Positions 42,045 through 48,893 of a stretch of 64,000 nt of DNA are shown here, one piece after another (the first letter of the stretch is position 1; every line of letters starts with the position of its first letter). Made by a program: the position numbers and the translations under genes. The notes beneath the pieces were generated by a model, which was given only the letters and a program-made list of their open reading frames with translations, searched no databases and was not told the DNA's origin. The DNA comes from Actinoplanes utahensis (lineage in GTDB: Bacteria; Actinomycetota; Actinomycetes; Mycobacteriales; Micromonosporaceae), in the NCBI RefSeq assembly GCF_016862455.1, contig NZ_BOMZ01000105.1, forward strand, positions 39,771 to 103,770, written 5' to 3'.

Positions 42045-43904
42045 ATGGCCCGCTCGAAGAACAACAAGGCATCCGCCGCCCCCCGGGCGGCGGCGGTTGA
42101 CGTCGGCTCCACCGGCACCCGTCCGGCGTCGAAGATCGAGGTGACACTGCTCACCCTGAGCATCCTGGCCGCCGTCTGGTGTGTCTCGATGATGACCGCT
42201 CCGGGTCGCATCGGGTACGCCTACTTTTTCGCCTACCTCGATTTCTACATCGGCGTCGTCAGCCTGGTGTCGCTCTCCATCACCATCATGATCGGCCTGG
42301 TCGCCACCGACCGCCTCGTCCTCAGCATCCGCCAGCGGGTGCTGCTGCAGTCCGCGCACCGGACCACCGGCGTGATCGCGGTCGGCTCCCTCGTCGCGCA
42401 CGTCTGGACCAAGTTCGCGATGGGCTACATCGGCGTGCTGGACATCTTCGTGCCGTTCATGGTGACCGGAACCCCGCTGCGCTGGCTCTACGTCGGCTTC
42501 GGCACCATCTCCGGCTGGATCATGATCCTGGTGCTGTGGTCCGGCATCGCCCGCGCCAAGTTCATCGGCCGTGGCAGGCCGTGGATGTGGCGGGGCATCC
42601 ACTCGATCTCGTACCTGATGTGGCCGATCGCCCTCACCCACGGTCTGTCCGCCGGCCGTCCGGCGGCCACCTGGGTCACCGTCAGCTACCTCCTCTGCGT
42701 CCTCGGCGTGCTCGTCGGCCTGGCCGTACGCCTCTCGGTCAGCCTCAACCGCCGCAAGGACTTCGCCTCGCCGGCCGGTGTCGGCGCGGCCAAACCGAGC
42801 GAGACCGGCACGCTGGTGCCCACCGCCGTCGCGCCGATCCGCCGTCCGTCGCGTCCCGCCGCGGATCTGCTCGCTCCGGCCGGTGGCGCCCCGCAGCTCC
42901 AGCAGACGCAGGCCTGGGCCCCGGCGGCTCGTCCGGTCAGCCCGGCCCCGGAGCCGGCCGTCCGCCCGATCAGCCCGGCGGCCCGTCCGGTCAGCCCGGC
43001 CGCCCGCCCGGTCAGCCCGGCCCCCGCCCCGGCCGAGGACGACTACGAGCCGCGCGGCCGGCGTGGAGCCGAGCCGGAGGCGCCCGCCCCGCGGCAGCGC
43101 CGTTCGGTCGAGGACGACGAGCGTTACGACACCCAGACCCGGATGTCGCGGCGTGACCTCGACGACGAGCGTTACCGGTACGACGACGAGCCCGCCCCGC
43201 GCTCCCGTGGCGGACGTTCGGAGATGTACGACGAGCCGCCGCGGGCCCGTGGCCGCCGGTTCGAGGACGACGAGCCGGCGCCGCGCCGCCGTTACGAGGA
43301 CGACGAGCCGGCTCCGCGGCGCCACCGCGAGGACCCGGAGGTCACCGGCACCCGGATGCGCCGTGACGACCTGGAGGTCACCGGTGCCCGGATGCGCCGG
43401 GACGACCTCGAGACGACCGGCGCCCGGATGCGGCGGGACGACCTCGAGACGACCGGTGCCCGGATGCGCCGGGACGACCTCGAGACGACGGGCGCCCGGA
43501 TGCGCCGGGACGACCTCGAGACGACCGGTGCCCGGATGCGGCGGTACGAGGACGACGAGCCCCGTGCCCGCGGCCGCCGCCGTGCCGACGACGAGTACGA
43601 CGAGGGGCCCCGCTCGCGTAGTGCCCGCTACGACGACGTGCCCACCCCGCGTACCGCCCGGTCCGCCCGGTACGAGGAGCCCCGTCACGAGGAGCCGCGG
43701 TACGAGCCGGAGCCTCCCCGCCGGCCCAGCCGCAGCGAGTTCGTCGACCTGGCCGACGGTCCCGCCTACCCGGCCGACGACACCCCGACGCTCGTCGACT
43801 CGGGTTCGCGCCGCAACCGCCGTTCCGAGCCGCGCCGCAGCCGCGACGACAGCGAGGACGGGTACTTCTCCCAGCTTCGCGGTGACGTGAGGGAAACGAA
43901 TTGA
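42045..43904 (+). CDS. Ferric-reductase-like di-heme membrane protein with long repeat tail
   Basis: A 619-residue protein; ATG 42045 follows GAGGAG. Residues 30-232 hold six membrane helices. Two helices carry histidine pairs at heme-binding spacing: His104/His118 (SAHRTTGVIAVGSLVAHVW) and His185/His198 (IHSISYLMWPIALTH), the pattern of FRD-type di-heme b proteins. No FAD or NADPH domain follows. Instead residues 240-619 are a disordered, cytoplasmic-looking tail: Pro/Val/Ser repeats, then very charged Arg/Asp/Glu sequence containing six 12-residue repeats. The stop overlaps the NuoF-like gene start (TTGA), so the flavoprotein next door probably feeds it electrons. Confidence 0.8.
   Translation: MARSKNNKASAAPRAAAVDVGSTGTRPASKIEVTLLTLSILAAVWCVSMMTAPGRIGYAYFFAYLDFYIGVVSLVSLSITIMIGLVATDRLVLSIRQRVLLQSAHRTTGVIAVGSLVAHVWTKFAMGYIGVLDIFVPFMVTGTPLRWLYVGFGTISGWIMILVLWSGIARAKFIGRGRPWMWRGIHSISYLMWPIALTHGLSAGRPAATWVTVSYLLCVLGVLVGLAVRLSVSLNRRKDFASPAGVGAAKPSETGTLVPTAVAPIRRPSRPAADLLAPAGGAPQLQQTQAWAPAARPVSPAPEPAVRPISPAARPVSPAARPVSPAPAPAEDDYEPRGRRGAEPEAPAPRQRRSVEDDERYDTQTRMSRRDLDDERYRYDDEPAPRSRGGRSEMYDEPPRARGRRFEDDEPAPRRRYEDDEPAPRRHREDPEVTGTRMRRDDLEVTGARMRRDDLETTGARMRRDDLETTGARMRRDDLETTGARMRRDDLETTGARMRRYEDDEPRARGRRRADDEYDEGPRSRSARYDDVPTPRTARSARYEEPRHEEPRYEPEPPRRPSRSEFVDLADGPAYPADDTPTLVDSGSRRNRRSEPRRSRDDSEDGYFSQLRGDVRETN
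43338..43553 (+). repeat. 36-bp tandem repeat, six copies, in the membrane protein tail
   Basis: Units begin at 43338, 43374, 43410, 43446, 43482 and 43518 and encode a 12-residue motif of the form TTGARMRRDDLE. Units two to five are nearly identical at DNA level; the sixth ends differently. Confidence 0.9.
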
Positions 43905-45376
43905 GCACGGCACAGGTCCCCCCGGTCACGGCGATCGGCACGCCGCGGATCACCGCGGGGTTCGACGAGTACGGTCGTCTCGACCTCCTGGCCCACCAGG
44001 AGGTGCACGGCGGGTTCGCGGCGCTCTCCTCGGGGGAGCTGATCGGCCTCGCCGACCGCATCGAGCTGCGTGGGCGTGGTGGCGCGGGCTTCCCGTTCGC
44101 CCGCAAGGTCCGTGCGGTGGTCGACTCCTGCCGCCGCCAGGAGCTGCCGCCGGTGATCGTCGTGAACGCCACCGAGGGCGAGCCGCCCTCGTGGAAGGAC
44201 AAGGCGATCCTGACCCGCGGCCCGCACCTGATCCTGGACGGCGCGGCCCTGGCCGCCGCCGCCCTGGAGGCCGAGGAGATCGTCATCGGCGTCGCCGACG
44301 ACGGTGTCGGCCAGGAGTCCCTGGCGGCCGCGCTGGCCGAGCGGAAGATGCCCTGCCCGACCCGGATCGTGCTGGTCCCGCACCGGTTCATCTCCGGTGA
44401 GGGTGGCGCGCTGGTCCGCGGCATCAACGGCGAGGCGCACATCCCGCCCGGCCGCAAGGTCCGGTCGAGCGACAACGGCGTGATGGGGCTGCCCACCCTG
44501 CTGTCCAACGCCGAGACGTACTCGCAGCTGGCGATCGCGGCCCGGCTCGGGCCGTGGGAGTACAACGCGGTCGGCATCCCGGAGGAGCCGGGCACGGTCA
44601 TGCTCACCGTCGGCGGCTCCGCGTCGGCGCCGGCCGTGGTGGAGGCGCCCACCGGCACCCCGCTGATGGAGGTGCTGGAGATGTGCGGCGCCGACCTCGG
44701 GCCGGGCCTGCTGGTCGGCGGCTACCACGGCAAGTGGGTCAGCGCCGAGCAGGCCCAGACCATCACCATCTCCCGTAAGGGCTTCGCGAAGGTCGGCGGC
44801 ACCCTCGGCGCCGGCATGCTCATCCCGATCGGCTCCAAGACCTGCCCGGTCGGCGAGGTCGCCCAGGTCGTGCAGTACCTGGCCGGCGAGTCGGCCGGTC
44901 AGTGCGGCCCGTGCCGGATCGGCCTGCCCGACCTGGCCCGCGCGGTCACCCTGGTGTCGCTCGGCGGCAACGCGGTCGAGCAGGTGCGGCAGGCGGCCGG
45001 CATGGTCAAGGGCCGCGGCGCGTGCAGCCACCCGGACGGCAGCTCCCGGTTCGCCCTGTCCGCCCTCGAGGTCTTCCACGAGGACGTTCGGGCGCACGCC
45101 AACGGCGAGGGCTGCGGCAAGCAGGTCCGCGGCATCCTGCCGCTGCCGTACACGGCCGAGAAGGGGGCGCGGAAGCTGGCCCTGGACTGGTCGCGGTGCG
45201 ACGGGCACGGGCTCTGCTCCGCGGTGGCCCCGGAGATCATCCGGCTGGACCACAACGGGTTCCCGGCCTTCCCCCAGACACCCCTGCCGCCGTGGCTCGA
45301 GGACGGCGCCCGAAAGGCGGTCAACGTGTGCCCGGCCCTCGCTCTGCGCCTCACCGAGCCGACCGTGGCGAAATGA
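43901..45376 (+). CDS. NuoF-like flavoprotein fused to a 3Fe-4S-type ferredoxin
   Basis: A 491-residue protein from TTG 43901, overlapping the previous stop and preceded by GGGA. Residues 55-235 are the FMN/NADH region of NuoF (LRGRGGAGFPFARKV, VVNATEGEPPSWKDK); 240-320 is SLBB-like; 325-400 is the NuoF iron-sulfur region. There the usual SCGxCxPC is ESAGQCGPC: Cys335, Cys338 and Cys375 remain, but the first cysteine is Ala332. Residues 425-490 are a ferredoxin with Cys433, Cys439 and Cys477 in a CxxHGxC...CP pattern, typical of 3Fe-4S or variant clusters. It likely moves electrons from NAD(P)H to the adjacent heme protein. Confidence 0.85.
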   Translation: MSTAQVPPVTAIGTPRITAGFDEYGRLDLLAHQEVHGGFAALSSGELIGLADRIELRGRGGAGFPFARKVRAVVDSCRRQELPPVIVVNATEGEPPSWKDKAILTRGPHLILDGAALAAAALEAEEIVIGVADDGVGQESLAAALAERKMPCPTRIVLVPHRFISGEGGALVRGINGEAHIPPGRKVRSSDNGVMGLPTLLSNAETYSQLAIAARLGPWEYNAVGIPEEPGTVMLTVGGSASAPAVVEAPTGTPLMEVLEMCGADLGPGLLVGGYHGKWVSAEQAQTITISRKGFAKVGGTLGAGMLIPIGSKTCPVGEVAQVVQYLAGESAGQCGPCRIGLPDLARAVTLVSLGGNAVEQVRQAAGMVKGRGACSHPDGSSRFALSALEVFHEDVRAHANGEGCGKQVRGILPLPYTAEKGARKLALDWSRCDGHGLCSAVAPEIIRLDHNGFPAFPQTPLPPWLEDGARKAVNVCPALALRLTEPTVAK

Positions 45377-45960
45377 CGGGACAGCGGGCGGTACGCGTAT
45401 CCGGGCTGGTGTCGGCCCTGGCGGTGACCGCGTTCGCGGCAGCCGCCTGCAGCACCGCGCCGGTCGCGTCCACGCCGCCGGCGGCTCCGCCGTCAGGGGC
45501 GCCGGCGTCAGTGGCGCCGGCGGCCGCACCGGCCTCGAAGAAGGCCACCGTGGCCGTCCCGAAGGCGCTCACCTTCACCGGCACCACGTTGACGGGTGAG
45601 AGGTTCGACGCCGCGAGGATGGCCGGCAAGCCGGCCATCCTCTGGTTCTGGGCACCCTGGTGCGCGACCTGCGCGAGCGAGGCGCAGTCCCTCGGCGACA
45701 TCCAGGCGGAGTACGGCGATCGCCTGAACATCCTCGGCATCGCCGGTCTCGGCAGCGCCGCCGAGATGGACGATTTCGTGGCCGACTTCCAGCTCCAGGC
45801 GATCCCGCACCTCGACGACGCCCCCGGCAAGCTGTGGAAACGGTTCGGGATCGTGCAGCAGAGCTGGTACGTCATGCTCGACGCCGGCGGCCGGGAGGTC
45901 TACAAGGGCTACCTCGACGATCTTCAGCTGACCGAGAGGGTTCAGGCCCTGACGGCGTGA
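45373..45960 (+). CDS. Thioredoxin-like (TlpA/DsbE-type) lipoprotein
   Basis: A 195-residue protein. The signal peptide ends in AAAAC with lipid-modified Cys26, followed by a Pro/Ala/Ser linker to about 57. The thioredoxin-like domain has WFWAPWCATC (Cys97, Cys100) and a cis-proline region VQQSWYVMLDAGG. ATG overlaps the previous stop (ATGA). On the outer face it could reduce or oxidise disulfides, or receive electrons from the membrane di-heme protein encoded two genes upstream. Its 3' end overlaps a convergent gene by 19 bp. Confidence 0.88.
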   Translation: MTGQRAVRVSGLVSALAVTAFAAAACSTAPVASTPPAAPPSGAPASVAPAAAPASKKATVAVPKALTFTGTTLTGERFDAARMAGKPAILWFWAPWCATCASEAQSLGDIQAEYGDRLNILGIAGLGSAAEMDDFVADFQLQAIPHLDDAPGKLWKRFGIVQQSWYVMLDAGGREVYKGYLDDLQLTERVQALTA

Positions 45961-46631
45961 TCGGCCAGCTCGGGCAGGGTGGCGAACCGTTCCGCCTCGG
46001 CTTGGGCGTCCCGGGGTCGGCCGGTGTCCTGCGAGGAGGGCGCCTCCACATGGCTCGCGCCCTGCACGAACACGCCGCAGTTCGGGTGGACCGTGCGGTA
46101 GAGGGTGACGTCCTCGGCCGGGGAGAGCGGCTGTGCGCCCGGTTTGCGGTGTTCGGAAGGTTGGCCCTGCCAGCGCAACAGCCAGACGCCCCGGGCCGGG
46201 AGATCCTTTCTCATCGTCCTGACCGCGGCATCCGGCTGGACGTGCCCGTAGTGGAAGAACTCGACGGTGACGGTGGGCAGCTCGGGCCGGAGGGCGCCGC
46301 GGAGCACCCGGGCCGGGCGCAGATCGACGAGGATGTCGCCCATTGCGGGTTCCCCGTAGGCCTCGCCCGGCCGGACGCCGACGACATCCGCCTCGACCAC
46401 GGCTGTCGAGGCCGCGTACGCCGCCGCAAGGGTCCGGGGTTGTTCTTTCAGATCGGCCGCCGGGCCGGGCCGCAGAGCGGTGAAGAACGCGGCGCCGCCG
46501 GACGGCGGCCGGGACGCGGGCGGGGACGGCGACGGCCCGTAGTCGACGATCGGTTGCGGCCGGCCGCACGAGGACAGCAGAACGGCGGCCGCCGTGAGGG
46601 CGACCGCCGTCCGTGGAGGTTTCCAGGTCAT
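45942..46631 (-). CDS. Putative lipoprotein, unknown function
   Basis: A 229-residue protein with a lipoprotein signal (ALTAAAVLLSSC, Cys22) and a Pro/Ser-rich linker. The folded part (about 65-195) includes AVVEADVVGVRPGEAYGEP and VTVEFFHYGHV, LPARGVWLLRWQG, then NCGVFVQG with a second cysteine. It looks like secreted beta-barrel proteins of unknown role that carry a conserved W-rich strand. No family named. It overlaps the end of the convergent redoxin gene. Confidence 0.7.
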   Translation of the reverse strand: MTWKPPRTAVALTAAAVLLSSCGRPQPIVDYGPSPSPPASRPPSGGAAFFTALRPGPAADLKEQPRTLAAAYAASTAVVEADVVGVRPGEAYGEPAMGDILVDLRPARVLRGALRPELPTVTVEFFHYGHVQPDAAVRTMRKDLPARGVWLLRWQGQPSEHRKPGAQPLSPAEDVTLYRTVHPNCGVFVQGASHVEAPSSQDTGRPRDAQAEAERFATLPELADHAVRA

Positions 46632-46656
46632 GGCCGCTTGGACGCGGCCGGTCCGA

Positions 46657-46896
46657 TCAGAGTTCCCCGACGGTGGAGTAGGCGGGCTTCTCGGCCGGCA
46701 TCACCAGCCAGAGAACCGGATAGACCAGGATCTGGCTGCCCGGGATGACGAAGAGGGCCAGGACGAACAGCAGCCGGGCGATCCACGGGTCGAGGCCGAA
46801 CCGGCGGGCCAGCCCCGCGCAGACGCCGGCGATCATCCGGCCCTGCTGCGGGCGGACCAGGCCCTGGCGAGCGAGAGAGTCGTGCACGGCGTTCAT
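46657..46896 (-). CDS. Small PspC-domain membrane protein
   Basis: A 79-residue protein that is essentially one PspC domain: GRMIAGVCAGLARRFGLDPW and a membrane helix FVLALFVIPGSQILVYPVLW. ATG 46896 with AGGGA eight bases upstream is preferred over longer readings. PspC proteins are linked to envelope stress in other bacteria. It lies 25 bp upstream of the lipoprotein gene on the same strand, so the two may be co-transcribed, and is divergent from a Ser/Thr kinase gene. Confidence 0.88.
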   Translation of the reverse strand: MNAVHDSLARQGLVRPQQGRMIAGVCAGLARRFGLDPWIARLLFVLALFVIPGSQILVYPVLWLVMPAEKPAYSTVGEL

Positions 46897-47075
46897 CAGA
46901 GGATCCCTGCCTTCACTGGTGGTGAACTGATGACTCCATGGTGTGCTCTCCCGCGGGGGGAAACCATCGGGCATCGCCCGGACAGCGGTCTCGGGGATCT
47001 CCATGAGCCCGCCGCCTGTCCGCTCCGGGACACGGGGCTATACAGTGCGATCGGCACGGTTCGGGGGGAACGGAA

Positions 47076-48860
47076 ATGGTCGATGGCGCACTGCCCGGTG
47101 AGCGGACGCAACCACTGCGTTCGCGTGATCCGCGTGCCCTCGGCGACTACGCGTTGGTCGGCCGGCTGGGCGAGGGCGGGATGGGCACGGTCTACCTGGC
47201 CCGGACCGCCGGTGGCACCCTCGTCGCGCTCAAGATGGTGCGGGCCGACCTGGCCCACGACGACGAGTTCCGGCGGCGGTTCCGCAGCGAGGTGAACCGG
47301 GCCCGCCAGGTCCCGCCGTTCTGCACCGCCGAGGTGATCGACGCCGATCCCGACCACGAGCACCCCTACCTGGTCGTCGAATACGTCGACGGGCCCACCC
47401 TGGCCGAGGTGGTCGAGCAGCGCGGCCCGCTGACCAGCGCCAACCTGCACGGCGTGGCGATCGGGGTGGCGACCGCGCTGACCGCCATCCACGGCGCCGG
47501 GGTGATCCACCGCGACCTCAAGCCGCGCAACGTGCTGCTCGCCCCGGGCAGCCCCAAGGTGATCGACTTCGGGATCGCCCGGGCCCTCGAGGCGACCAGC
47601 GCCAACACCCGCACCGACCAGATGGTCGGCACGGTGGCGTACATGGCGCCCGAACGCTTCAGCTCCGACGCGGACACCCCGGTCACCACCGCCGCCGACG
47701 TGTTCGCCTGGGGCGGCGTGGTGGCGTACGCGGGTACCGGCCACACCCCGTTCTACGCCGACTCGCCGCCGGCCATGGCCGCCCGTATCCTCACCCAGCC
47801 GCCCCGCCTCGACGGCCTCTCCGGGCCGCTGCGCGACCTGGTGGCGCACGCCCTGGAGAAGGACCCGGCCAACCGGCCCAGCTCCCGGGAGCTGCTCGAC
47901 CTGCTGATCTCCGGCAACGAGCGCCCGGCGGCCACCGCGGCGGCTTTCGCCGACCAGCCGGACCTGCGCGCGGCGGCGGTGGAGGCGCAGGCGGTCACCG
48001 GCGTGAGCGGGCCGCCCACCGCCGGCACCACCGCGGTGCCGACCCTGGACATCCCGCCGGGCCTGGTCGGCTACGACGAGAACTCGATCGTCACGGTGCC
48101 GATCTCGGCGCCCCCGGCCGCGCCGATGCTCGGCCCGCCCGCCTCCGAGCCGGCCCGCCGCTGGCTGCTGCCGGCCGCGGTCGCCTTCCTGATCCTCGCC
48201 GTGGTGGCCGGCGCGATCATGGTCGCGCTGTCGCTGCGGGACCGCAACCGCGGCTCGGACGCCGCGGCGCCGAACCCCGCCCCGGCGGGTCCGCTCGTCG
48301 TGGACTCGCTGCGCAAGCAGGACTACTGGGAGCCCTCCGCGCAGGCAGGCGAGGGCGAGTGCCTGTTCGACCCGGCGAAGGGGCTGGTGGCGCGGCGCGG
48401 CACCAGCGGCACCTACAAGTGCCGGGGGCTGCGCGACTCGTTCACGCCGGACATCCGGGTCGAGGTGACCGTGCGCCTGATCGAGCCGAACAGCTGCGCG
48501 ATGATCTACTTCCGCAACAACCCGAACAGCAACAACGACGTCGGCGGGTACGTGGCGCGGGTGTGCGAGAAGGCCGTCTATGTCGGCGTGCACCGGGGCA
48601 GCAACGTCAGCACCACGCGGACCATGTCGCTGGCCGACAACCCGATCCAGCTGGACCGTCCCGTCCGGATCGCGGTGACCGCCCGCGGCGAGGTGGCCCA
48701 GATGTTCCGGGAGAACGTCCTGGTGGGTGAGGCGCGGCTGACCGACGAGCTGCTCGTCGACGGCGGCAAGGTGGTGCTCGGCGTCTACAACGTGCCCAAC
48801 GCGCGCGACGACGTCCCGTACGAGGTCGTCTTCAGCGACATCAAGATCTGGCAGTACTGA
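47076..48860 (+). CDS. Membrane Ser/Thr protein kinase with outer sensor domain
   Basis: A 594-residue protein. Residues about 22-285 are a Hanks kinase with GRLGEGGMGTVYLAR, VALKMV, HRDLKPRNVLL, VIDFGIA and MAPERFSS. A Pro/Ala linker leads to one membrane helix (about 368-390, WLLPAAVAFLILAVVAGAIM). The outer part (about 410-594) has the look of a concanavalin/LamG-like beta-sandwich: DYWEPSAQAGEGECLFD, CAMIYFRNNPNSNNDVGGYV, VVFSDIKIWQY, with three or four cysteines; such domains in actinobacterial kinases probably bind a wall ligand. AGCG-free but GGGGGGAACGGAA precedes the ATG. A hairpin ends the gene. Confidence 0.9.
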   Translation: MVDGALPGERTQPLRSRDPRALGDYALVGRLGEGGMGTVYLARTAGGTLVALKMVRADLAHDDEFRRRFRSEVNRARQVPPFCTAEVIDADPDHEHPYLVVEYVDGPTLAEVVEQRGPLTSANLHGVAIGVATALTAIHGAGVIHRDLKPRNVLLAPGSPKVIDFGIARALEATSANTRTDQMVGTVAYMAPERFSSDADTPVTTAADVFAWGGVVAYAGTGHTPFYADSPPAMAARILTQPPRLDGLSGPLRDLVAHALEKDPANRPSSRELLDLLISGNERPAATAAAFADQPDLRAAAVEAQAVTGVSGPPTAGTTAVPTLDIPPGLVGYDENSIVTVPISAPPAAPMLGPPASEPARRWLLPAAVAFLILAVVAGAIMVALSLRDRNRGSDAAAPNPAPAGPLVVDSLRKQDYWEPSAQAGEGECLFDPAKGLVARRGTSGTYKCRGLRDSFTPDIRVEVTVRLIEPNSCAMIYFRNNPNSNNDVGGYVARVCEKAVYVGVHRGSNVSTTRTMSLADNPIQLDRPVRIAVTARGEVAQMFRENVLVGEARLTDELLVDGGKVVLGVYNVPNARDDVPYEVVFSDIKIWQY

Positions 48861-48883
48861 GGAGGGGGCACGCGGCCCCCTCC
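48861..48883. terminator. Bidirectional terminator between kinase and tex genes
   Basis: GGAGGGGGC (48861-48869) pairs perfectly with GCCCCCTCC (48875-48883) over a five-base loop, immediately after the kinase stop and 10 bp before the stop of the convergent tex gene. Confidence 0.75.
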
Positions 48884-48893
48884 CCGAGCTCGG

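Noticed and set aside
41772..43913. A 713-codon leftward frame opposite the heme-type membrane protein
   Set aside because: Its repeats are the complement of the real 36-bp repeats; the sense frame has membrane helices and a ribosome binding site.
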